From: Micromonospora halotolerans | Lineage (GTDB): Bacteria; Actinomycetota; Actinomycetes; Mycobacteriales; Micromonosporaceae | Assembly (NCBI RefSeq): GCF_032108445.1 | Contig: NZ_CP134876.1 | Span: 4,154,001-4,218,000 of the forward strand | DNA: 64,000 nucleotides | Reading direction: 5' to 3' | Shown here: positions 16,337-23,118 of the stretch, piece after piece | Layout: the number at the start of each line of letters is the position of its first letter | Numbering within the stretch: the stretch's first letter is position 1 | Notes under the pieces: generated by a model | The model's input: only the letters and a program-made list of their open reading frames with translations | What the model was told of the DNA's origin: nothing | The model's database searches: none | Translations under genes and position numbers: made by a program

Positions 16337-17686
16337 GTGGACCGTCAGCAGGAGTTCGTCCTCCGTACGCTGGAAGAGCGGGACATCCGGTTCGTCCGGC
16401 TGTGGTTCACCGACGTGCTCGGCACACTCAAGAGCGTGTCGGTGGCCCCCGCGGAGCTGGAGGCGGCCTTCGAGGAGGGCATCGGCTTCGACGGCTCGGC
16501 CATCGAGGGCTTCGCCCGGGTCTTCGAGTCGGACATGGTCGCCATGCCCGACCCGACCACCTTCCAGGTCTTCCCCTTCGAGGGCGGGGTCAGCGGCGAG
16601 AGCGCCCGGATGTTCTGCGACATCCTGCTCCCCGACGGCAGCCCGTCCTGGGCCGACCCGCGGCACGTGCTGCGCCGGGCGCTCTCCCGGGCCGCCGAGA
16701 AGGGCTTCACCTTCTACACCCATCCGGAGATCGAGTTCTTCCTGCTGGAGAACGGCCCGCAGGACGGCTCGCTGCCGGTCCCGGTGGACACCGGCGGCTA
16801 CTTCGAGCACACCACCCACGCGGTGGCCCGCGACTTCCGCCGCCAGGCGGTGCTGGCGCTGGAGCGGATCGGCATCTCGGTGGAGTTCAGCCACCACGAG
16901 GTGGCCCCCGGCCAGCAGGAGATCGACCTGCGCTACGCCGACGCCCTCACCACCGCCGACAACATCATGACCTTCCGGCACGTGGTGAAGGAGGTCGCCC
17001 TCTCCACCGGGGTGCAGGCCAGCTTCATGCCGAAGCCCTTCACCGACCAGCCGGGCAGCGGCATGCACACCCACCTGTCGCTGTTCGAGGGGGAGCGCAA
17101 CGCGTTCCACGACGCCGGTGACCCGATGAAGCTCTCCAAGGTGGCCAAGTCGTTCATCGCCGGGCTGCTCACCCACGCCCGGGAGTACACCGCCGTCACC
17201 AACCAGTGGGTCAACTCCTACAAGCGGCTCTTCCCGCAGGCGCTGCCGGACCGGATCACGGAGAGCCCGGCGTACGTCTGCTGGGGTCACCTGAACCGGT
17301 CCGCGCTGGTCCGGGTCCCCGCCTACGGCAAGCCGAACTCGGCCCGGGTCGAGGTCCGCTCGCTGGACTCGGCGACCAACCCCTACCTGGCGTTCGCGGT
17401 CATGCTCGGCGCCGGCCTCAAGGGCATCGAGGAGGGCTACGAGCTGCCGCCGGGCGCCGAGGACGACGTCTGGTCGCTGAGCACCGCCGAGCGCCGCGCC
17501 ATGGGCTATCCGGCGCTGCCGGAGAACCTGGCCGAGGCGATCGACGTGATGGCCGGCTCCGAGCTGGTCGCCGAGGTACTCGGCGAGCACGTCTTCGACT
17601 TCTTCCTGCGCAACAAGCGGGCCGAGTGGGAGCAGTACCGCCGCGAGGTCACCCCCTACGAGCGGCAGCGTTACCTGTCGCTCTAG
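16337..17686 (+). CDS. glnA2: glutamine synthetase-like protein GlnA2
   Basis: The 449-residue protein resembles mycobacterial GlnA2 along its whole length. It opens with DRQQEFVLRTLEERDIRFVRLWFTD. The glutamine synthetase blocks are GFDGSAIEGFARVFESDM, HPEIEFFLLENG, VEFSHHEVAPGQQEIDLRY, GSGMHTHLSLFEG and ARVEVRSLDSATNPYLAF. I chose GTG 16337 because it has GAGGGGTGGA upstream and gives the family N-terminus. Where GlnA1 has the adenylylated tyrosine, this protein has tryptophan (DDVWSLSTAER), so GlnE should not modify it. Relatives make glutamine or gamma-glutamyl-polyamines or act in glutamate/isoglutamine chemistry; the exact reaction is open. Confidence 0.92.
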   Translation: MDRQQEFVLRTLEERDIRFVRLWFTDVLGTLKSVSVAPAELEAAFEEGIGFDGSAIEGFARVFESDMVAMPDPTTFQVFPFEGGVSGESARMFCDILLPDGSPSWADPRHVLRRALSRAAEKGFTFYTHPEIEFFLLENGPQDGSLPVPVDTGGYFEHTTHAVARDFRRQAVLALERIGISVEFSHHEVAPGQQEIDLRYADALTTADNIMTFRHVVKEVALSTGVQASFMPKPFTDQPGSGMHTHLSLFEGERNAFHDAGDPMKLSKVAKSFIAGLLTHAREYTAVTNQWVNSYKRLFPQALPDRITESPAYVCWGHLNRSALVRVPAYGKPNSARVEVRSLDSATNPYLAFAVMLGAGLKGIEEGYELPPGAEDDVWSLSTAERRAMGYPALPENLAEAIDVMAGSELVAEVLGEHVFDFFLRNKRAEWEQYRREVTPYERQRYLSL

Positions 17687-17769
17687 ATCACGGTGGTGCG
17701 GTGCCGCTATCGTCTGCGGCACCGCCCCCGGCACCCCGCCGGTCGGCGCGGAGGCCGGGGAGGCGTTCG

Positions 17770-18195
17770 GTGCTGGAGGAGCTGCTCAGCGGGGCCTGGC
17801 AGAGCATCGTGTTCGGGGTCGTCGGGGTGGCGCTGATGGCCGCCGGCTTCCTGCTGGTCGACCTGCTCACGCCCGGGAAGCTGCGGGAGCTGATCTGGGT
17901 GCGCCGCAACGGCAACGCGGCGCTGCTGCTCGCCGCCAACCAGCTCGGCATCGCCGGCATCGTCTTCACCGCGATCCTCACCAGCTACAGCTCCTTCGGC
18001 AAGGGGCTGGCCTCCACGGTGGTCTTCGGTCTGGTCGGCCTGCTCGTCATGGCGCTCGCCTTCTTCGTGCTCGACCTGCTCACCCCCGGCCGACTCGGCG
18101 AGATCATCTGCGCCGACGAGCCACACCCCGCGGCCCGGGTCAGCGCCGCCACCCACTTCGGCGCCGCGCTGATCGTCTGCGCCTGCATCGCCTGA
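17770..18195 (+). CDS. DUF350 membrane protein with internal duplication
   Basis: The 141-residue protein has four helices arranged as two similar halves: IVFGVVGVALMAAGFLLVDLLTPGKL and TVVFGLVGLLVMALAFFVLDLLTPGRL. This is the DUF350 pattern, a plasma-membrane family of unknown biochemical role. I chose GTG 17770 because GGGGAGG lies seven bases upstream; the frame before it is a proline/arginine-rich extension. It follows glnA2 in the same direction after 83 bases, and a WYL regulator gene follows it. The sequence gives no indication of a transported substrate. Confidence 0.85.
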   Translation: MLEELLSGAWQSIVFGVVGVALMAAGFLLVDLLTPGKLRELIWVRRNGNAALLLAANQLGIAGIVFTAILTSYSSFGKGLASTVVFGLVGLLVMALAFFVLDLLTPGRLGEIICADEPHPAARVSAATHFGAALIVCACIA

Positions 18196-18227
18196 GGCGT
18201 GTCGTACCCGGGGCATAGCCTCCGGGC

Positions 18228-18920
18228 GTGAACCGCACCGACCGTCTCTACGCCCTGGTGGAGGAGCTGCGGGCGGTGTCGCCCCGGCCGCGCAGCGCCC
18301 GGTGGCTGGCCGGGCGCTTCGAGGTCAGCACCCGCACCATCGAGCGGGACATCACCGCGTTGCAGGGCGCCGGGGTGCCGATCTGGGCCGAGCCGGGCCG
18401 CACCGGCGGCTACGTGGTCGACCGCGCCCGCACCCTGCCCCCGGTCAACCTGACGCCGGGCGAGGCGGTGGCCATGGCCGTCGCGCTGCACGGCTTGGAT
18501 GGCACGCCGTTCGCCCCGGCCGCCGGCGCGGCGCTGCGCAAGCTGGTCGCGGTGATGCCGCCCGCTGACGCCGCCGAGGCGCACCGCCTCGCCGGCCGGG
18601 TGCACCTGATCGGCGGCCGGCCGGCAGCCCCCGTCCCGGCCGCCGTGGCCGACGCGGTCGCCGCCCGGCGCGTGCTCCGCCTGCGCTACGCCGATCGCGC
18701 GGGCGCGACCTCGGCCCGGGACGTGGAGCCGCTGGCCTACCTGGGCAACGCGACGCACTGGTACCTGGTGGGTTGGTGCCGGCTGCGCAACGGGCTGCGC
18801 TGCTTCCGGACCGACCGGATCGTGGCGGTGCGCCCGCTGGCCGAGCCGGTGACCCGGGAGCTGCGCCCCGAGGACCTGGACATCCCCGCCGGGCGGCTCC
18901 GTCCACTGAGTCTGGTCTGA
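18228..18920 (+). CDS. WYL-domain transcriptional regulator with N-terminal HTH
   Basis: The 230-residue protein has an HTH_11 winged helix (residues 1-60; RPRSARWLAGRFEVSTRTIERDITALQGAG) followed by a WYL domain near residues 140-205. The latter has LRLRYADRAGA and the signature HWYLVGWCRLRNGLRCFRTDRI. WYL domains bind nucleic acids or nucleotides and control DNA-damage, defence or metabolic genes. This short YafY-type form lacks the C-terminal WCX extension. No defence gene lies beside it. The bases after the stop hold the remains of a broken gene and a VOC gene, its most likely former targets. Confidence 0.9.
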   Translation: MNRTDRLYALVEELRAVSPRPRSARWLAGRFEVSTRTIERDITALQGAGVPIWAEPGRTGGYVVDRARTLPPVNLTPGEAVAMAVALHGLDGTPFAPAAGAALRKLVAVMPPADAAEAHRLAGRVHLIGGRPAAPVPAAVADAVAARRVLRLRYADRAGATSARDVEPLAYLGNATHWYLVGWCRLRNGLRCFRTDRIVAVRPLAEPVTRELRPEDLDIPAGRLRPLSLV

Positions 18921-19155
18921 CGTCCGCCTGCTCGGTGGGGAGAAGAGCAGTTCGACAGGCTTACGTCGGCGGTTCCGGTGCCTCCGCTGCTCGGCATCCT
19001 CGACGCCCGGGGGATTCGTCCGGCTCGGGCACGAGCTCCGACGTGAACCGGTCTCGGCCGCGGAGGCGGAGAGCTTCCGGCAGCGGTGCGGTCGCCGCCG
19101 ACCCGACCTGGTCGAACGCCTGCGACCGCTCGCGGACGCCGACTGGGTGGGGTGA
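18921..19155 (+). pseudogene. relic of a short gene with a +1 frameshift
   Basis: The 326-base gap between the WYL and VOC genes contains coding-like sequence in two frames. Frame one, immediately after the WYL stop, reads WGEEQFDRLTSAVPV and then PPLLGILDARG. After the run of five G (19010-19014) the sense continues one frame over as FVRLGHELRREPVSAAEAES, then RPDLVERLRPLADADWVG, and stops at 19153-19155. Removing one G would join them into a protein of about 75 residues. No start codon remains. The family is unrecognised. It could be a sequencing artefact in the G run, but the missing start argues for decay. Confidence 0.5.
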
Positions 19156-19246
19156 TTCGGAAACACCGACAGGACGGTGTCGCGGACGGGGGCGAGGCTT
19201 GCCTCCTGACGCCGGCCGACCGTGCCGGCGCGGAGCAGGAGGAAAC

Positions 19247-19618
19247 ATGTCCAGCACGCCCGTGACCTGGTTCGAGATCGGCTCCGACCGTCCGGATGAG
19301 GCCGAGCGCTTCTACGGCGACCTGTTCGGCTGGACCTTCGAGGAGCAGGGCGGCCCGGGCGGGTCCTACCGGCAGACGACCGCCGGCGGGGAGCACGGGA
19401 TCGGGGGCGCCATCCGGGCCCTCGACGGCGACTCCCCGAACTACGCGATCTTCTACGCCGAGGTCGCCGACGTGGCGGAGACCTGCCGGCGGGCCGAGGC
19501 GGCCGGCGGCAAGGTGCTGGTGCCGCCGCGGACCACGCCGGCCGGCCTGAGCCTCGCCCAGCTGCTCGACCCGTCGGGCAACCGCGTCGGCGTCTTCACC
19601 CCGCCCGCTCAGGGATGA
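19247..19618 (+). CDS. VOC-family protein (glyoxalase/bleomycin-resistance-like)
   Basis: The 123-residue protein starts PVTWFEIGSDRPDEAERFYGDLFGWTF and ends LAQLLDPSGNRVGVFTPP. This is the VOC subfamily of 27-kDa-antigen-like single-module proteins. The module includes GGKVLVPPRTTPAGLSLAQLLDPSGN. The ATG at 19247 has a consensus AGGAGG four bases upstream. The fold binds a metal and a small ligand in a dimer; the substrate is unknown. It is the third of four VOC-type genes in the window in terms of sequence style, and it follows a broken gene. Confidence 0.87.
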   Translation: MSSTPVTWFEIGSDRPDEAERFYGDLFGWTFEEQGGPGGSYRQTTAGGEHGIGGAIRALDGDSPNYAIFYAEVADVAETCRRAEAAGGKVLVPPRTTPAGLSLAQLLDPSGNRVGVFTPPAQG

Positions 19619-19760
19619 GCGCTCCGGGTGCGTCTGATGCCGCCGGAGCGACACCAGACGCACCCGAATCCAGGGCGGTCAGCCCGGTGGCCCCGCCGCG
19701 GAGCGGGCTCCGGCCGCGGAGGGAGGTGCGGCCGGTGAGGAGACGGCGGGGCCGCCCGGG

Positions 19761-20207
19761 TCACCTGCCCCAGCGGCCGTCCCCGCCGCGGTGGCCGTGA
19801 CCGCCCGGGCCCGGGAAGACGCCGGCCTCGGCGGCCTTCAACACCGCGTCGGCCTGCTCCTGGGTGAGCTTGCCGTCCTTGACGGCCTGGTCCAGCCGCT
19901 CCTTCAGCGCGGCCTGCCGGTCCTCGGTCGACGGCCGCTCCGGCCGGTCGGCCTGGCGCTGCTCGCGCAGCTTGTCCAGCGCGGCGGTCACCTTGTCGGT
20001 CGGGACGCCCAGTTCCTTGGCGAGCGCCTCGGCGAAGTCGGCCTGCCGATCGGTCCGCTGCTGCTGCTGGTCGGTGCTCATGCTGGCGCTCGGGCTGGGG
20101 CTCTTGTCGTCGGCGAGCGCCACCGTCGGGGCGGCGATCCCGACGCCGAGCACGCCGGCGGCGGCCAGGCCGGCCAGCAGGTGCTTCCTCGACATCCTGC
20201 GGATCAT
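19761..20207 (-). CDS. secreted hypothetical protein
   Basis: The 148-residue product has a clear signal peptide: KH..LAGLAAAGVLGVGIAAPTVALADD, with cleavage probable after ALA near residue 32. The mature part is charged and helical. ELGVPTDKVTAALDKLREQR and AVKDGKLTQEQADAVLKAAEAG form two short helical hairpins, a pattern seen in many actinobacterial exported proteins. The tail is glycine/histidine-rich (PGPGGHGHRGG) and might bind metal. ACAGGAGAATC precedes the ATG. The function is unknown. The 142 bases between this and the VOC gene contain nothing I recognise. Confidence 0.8.
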   Translation of the reverse strand: MIRRMSRKHLLAGLAAAGVLGVGIAAPTVALADDKSPSPSASMSTDQQQQRTDRQADFAEALAKELGVPTDKVTAALDKLREQRQADRPERPSTEDRQAALKERLDQAVKDGKLTQEQADAVLKAAEAGVFPGPGGHGHRGGDGRWGR

Positions 20208-20388
20208 GCGATTCTCCTGTTCGATGGTGATGCGATGACCTCACCGACAGTGACCGGCGGAGCTGGGCGCAACCCGTGGCGAACCTGTCAGCGCGCTGGC
20301 AATCGCCCCGGCGAACGGGGACAAAGCAGTTGCGACGGGCTGCGGCGGCCGGGAGGGTGGGCCGGTCACCGACGGAAGGCGAAGCCGC

Positions 20389-21273
20389 ATGACGAACCCC
20401 TCCATCCGGGAGATCGCGCTCGGGGAACCAGGCTCGGGACCGTACGGGATCACCGCCGGCCCGGACGGCGCGCTCTGGCTGACGCTGGCCGGGACGGGCG
20501 GCGTCGCCCGGGTCGGGCCCGACGGCGAGGTGCGGACGTACCCCGCGGACCCGGCGGAGAGCCGCCCGCTGATCATCACCGCCGGCCCGGACGGCGCGCT
20601 CTGGTACACCCGCTCCGGCGACGACCGGCTGGGCCGGATCACCGTCGACGGGGAGACCAGCACCGTCGCGCTCCCGCCGGGGACCGCGCCGTGCGGCCTC
20701 GCCGTCGGCCCGGACGACGCCCTCTGGTACGCCGGCATGGGCGACGACACCGTCGGCCGGGTCACCGTCGACGGGGCGGTCACCACCTTCCCGCTGCCCG
20801 CCGCCAAGGGCTTCCCCTCGATGCTGGCCGCCGGGCCGGACGGCGCCCTCTGGCTCACCCTCAACCAGGCGAACGCGATCGCCCGGGTCGCGCTGGACGG
20901 GCAGGTGACCCTGCACGCCCTGCCGACCGAGGCCGCCGGACCGGTCGGCATCACCCTGGGCGGCGACGGCGCGCTCTGGTTCGTGGAGATCGCCGCCGGC
21001 CAGCTCGGCCGGATCACCCCCGACGGCCGGATCGACGAGTTCCCGCTGCCGGACCGCGCGGCCCGCCCGCATGCCATCGTGGCCGACCCGGCCGGCGGCT
21101 GCTGGTTCACCGAGTGGGCCGCCAACCGCATCGGCCACATGGACAAGGCCGGCCACATCACGGGCCACGACCTGCCCACCCCGCAGTCCGAACCGCACGG
21201 CCTGACGGTGACCCCCGACGGCACGGTCTGGGCCGCCCTGGAGATCGGCAAGGTCGCCCACCTCACCCCCTGA
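20389..21273 (+). CDS. vgb: virginiamycin B lyase (Vgb) family protein
   Basis: The 294-residue protein is a seven-bladed beta-propeller built from repeats of GxTAGPDGALWLT/GRITVDG. The catalytic pair of Vgb is kept: His228 in RPHAIVADP and Glu242 in CWFTEWAANRIG, fourteen residues apart as in the characterised staphylococcal enzyme. Vgb linearises type B streptogramins by eliminative cleavage of the ester bond. In soil actinomycetes such chromosomal copies can be intrinsic resistance genes or related lyases. The gene stands alone, divergent from a secreted protein, and ends before a strong bidirectional hairpin. Confidence 0.88.
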   Translation: MTNPSIREIALGEPGSGPYGITAGPDGALWLTLAGTGGVARVGPDGEVRTYPADPAESRPLIITAGPDGALWYTRSGDDRLGRITVDGETSTVALPPGTAPCGLAVGPDDALWYAGMGDDTVGRVTVDGAVTTFPLPAAKGFPSMLAAGPDGALWLTLNQANAIARVALDGQVTLHALPTEAAGPVGITLGGDGALWFVEIAAGQLGRITPDGRIDEFPLPDRAARPHAIVADPAGGCWFTEWAANRIGHMDKAGHITGHDLPTPQSEPHGLTVTPDGTVWAALEIGKVAHLTP

Positions 21274-21279
21274 CCCGGT

Positions 21280-21334
21280 GATCATGAGGTTGGCGGCAGT
21301 GGTGGACCTTCAAACTGCCGCCAACCTCATGATC
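21280..21334. repeat. perfect 21-bp inverted repeat between convergent genes
   Basis: The left arm (21280-21300), beginning GATCATGAGGTTGGCGG, and the right arm (21314-21334) are perfect reverse complements across a 13-base loop. The structure lies between the convergent vgb and LD-carboxypeptidase genes and can work as a terminator for both. Its arm length, low relation to the flanks and lack of a T-run also fit a dispersed REP-like element. Confidence 0.75.
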
Positions 21335-21354
21335 GACTGCGGGAGCCCGGCGGG

Positions 21355-22284
21355 TCAGCGGACGGCGGGGGAGACGCTCAGGGTGCCGGTGGTCGCGTCG
21401 AGGACGGCGGGGGTGCCTACCGGGACGGTCAGTTGGTCGGGGCCGTGGCCGATGGGGAGGCCGCCGAGGACAGGCACGCCCAGGTCGCCCAGGCGTTCGG
21501 TGAGCACATCCGTGATCGTGGTGTCCCAGCCGTCCGCGCAGTCGGTGAACTGGCCCACCGCCACCCCGGCGATCCCGTCCAGGGCGCCGCAGCGGCGCAG
21601 GTGGGTGAGCATCCGGTCGACCTTGTACGGCGGCTCCTCCACCTCCTCGACCAGCAGCACCGCCCCGGTCAGGTCCGGCATGTCCGGCGTGCCGATCGAC
21701 GCCGTGATCAGGCACAGATTGCCACCGAGCAGCCGACCCTCGGCCCGCCCGGGCACCCGGACCGCGTACGTCTCCTCCTCCTTCAACGCCTCGATCGTCA
21801 CCGGTTCCGTGGTCATCAGCGCGGCGTGCAGCGACTCCGCCGAGCGCAGCGGGGTGCGCTCGTCCCGCCACGCCGCGCCGGGGCCGTGCACGCCGGTCAG
21901 CCGGGCGCCCCGCCAGAGCGCGAACTGCAGCGCGGTGATGTCGGAGAAGCCCGCCACCACCTTCGGGTCGCGGCGGACCGCCGCCATGTCGATGTGGTCC
22001 ACCACCCGCTGCGCGCCGTAGCCGCCCCGGGTGCAGATCACCCCGCGGATCTCCGGGTCGGCGAAGGCGGCGTTCAGATCTGCGGCCCGCAGCTCGTCGG
22101 CGCCGGCCAGGTAGCCCTGGCGGGCGTACGCGTGCGGCGCGGGCACGGGGCGCAGCCCCCAGCCGGTGAGCAGCTCGATGCCGCGGGCCACCCGCTCCGG
22201 ACGGGTCGGGCCGGAGGGCGAGACCAGCATCACCTGGTCGCCGGGGCGCAGGACCGGTGGGCGCAGGCAGTCGTCGGTGGGCAC
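21355..22284 (-). CDS. LD-carboxypeptidase, peptidase family S66
   Basis: The 309-residue protein has the S66 landmarks. They are MLVSPSG near residue 19, the nucleophile serine in VVAGFSDITALQFAL, the glutamate region VLLVEEVEEPPYKVDRML, and the histidine in PIGHGPDQLTVPVG. S66 enzymes remove the terminal D-alanine from muropeptide tetrapeptides during cell-wall recycling; some family members instead cleave microcin C-like adenylates. There is no signal peptide, so it is cytoplasmic. The gene is divergent from the amidotransferase gene at 22350, 65 bases away. The ATG is at 22284. Confidence 0.92.
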   Translation of the reverse strand: MPTDDCLRPPVLRPGDQVMLVSPSGPTRPERVARGIELLTGWGLRPVPAPHAYARQGYLAGADELRAADLNAAFADPEIRGVICTRGGYGAQRVVDHIDMAAVRRDPKVVAGFSDITALQFALWRGARLTGVHGPGAAWRDERTPLRSAESLHAALMTTEPVTIEALKEEETYAVRVPGRAEGRLLGGNLCLITASIGTPDMPDLTGAVLLVEEVEEPPYKVDRMLTHLRRCGALDGIAGVAVGQFTDCADGWDTTITDVLTERLGDLGVPVLGGLPIGHGPDQLTVPVGTPAVLDATTGTLSVSPAVR

Positions 22285-22349
22285 GACGGGAGCCTAGTGC
22301 GGCCGAGCCGGACCGGCCCTCGCCGGGCGTACCGGATAGCCTCGACGTC

Positions 22350-23117
22350 GTGGCGACCGCGCTGGTGATCGAGAACGACCCGACCGACGACCTCCGCCGC
22401 CTGGGGGAGTGGCTCACCGAGGGAGGCCTGGACCTGTGGGTGCTGCGCCCGCACGCCGGTGACGCGCTCCCCGCCGACCTCGACGGCTACGTCGCGCTCG
22501 TGGTGCTCGGCGGCGAGCAGCAGGCCTACCCGCTGCCGGACGGCACCCCGGGCGCGCCCTGGTTCCCGGCCCTCGAAGGGCTGCTGCGCAAGGCGGTCCG
22601 GCAGCGGATCCCCACCCTCGGGGTCTGCCTCGGCGGGCAGCTGCTGGCCACCGCCCACGCCGGGCAGGTCGAGCGCAGCCCGTCCGGGCCGGAGGTCGGG
22701 CCCGCCGTGGTGGGCAAGCGGGACGCCGCCGAGACCGACCCGCTCTTCCGGTACGTGCCGCTGATGCCGGACGTGCTCCAGTGGCACAGCGACGAGATCA
22801 CCGCGCTGCCGCACGGCGCCACCCTGCTGGCCGCCTCGACCCGCTACCCGAACCAGGCGTTCCGCCTCGGCGACCGGGCCTGGGGGCTCCAGTTCCACAT
22901 CGAGTGCGACACCGCGATGATCGCCGACTGGGCCCGCGACTCGGAGCTGCTGGCCGAGCTGGGCTACGACCCGGAGCTGGTGGTGGCCGCCTGCGACCGG
23001 GTGATGGCCGACGTGGAGGAGGTCTGGCAGCCGTTCGCCGTCCGGTTCGCCGCCCTCGCGCTCGGCGAGCTGGACGCCGCCACGATCCGTCCCACCCTGC
23101 CGCTGCTCGGGCACTGA
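22350..23117 (+). CDS. class I glutamine amidotransferase-like protein
   Basis: The 255-residue protein has the class I amidotransferase triad. The cysteine is in TLGVCLGGQLLATA (near residue 93), and the histidine and glutamate are in WGLQFHIECD (near 182). VALVVLGGEQQAYP is the N-terminal oxyanion-strand region. Related stand-alone proteins hydrolyse gamma-glutamyl compounds or feed ammonia to a partner. The GTG start at 22350 is the only one close to the conserved beginning. Its stop is one base from the ATG of glnE, so the two genes are almost certainly cotranscribed. That suggests a link to glutamine metabolism, though its substrate is unknown. Confidence 0.85.
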   Translation: MATALVIENDPTDDLRRLGEWLTEGGLDLWVLRPHAGDALPADLDGYVALVVLGGEQQAYPLPDGTPGAPWFPALEGLLRKAVRQRIPTLGVCLGGQLLATAHAGQVERSPSGPEVGPAVVGKRDAAETDPLFRYVPLMPDVLQWHSDEITALPHGATLLAASTRYPNQAFRLGDRAWGLQFHIECDTAMIADWARDSELLAELGYDPELVVAACDRVMADVEEVWQPFAVRFAALALGELDAATIRPTLPLLGH

Positions 23118-23118
23118 G

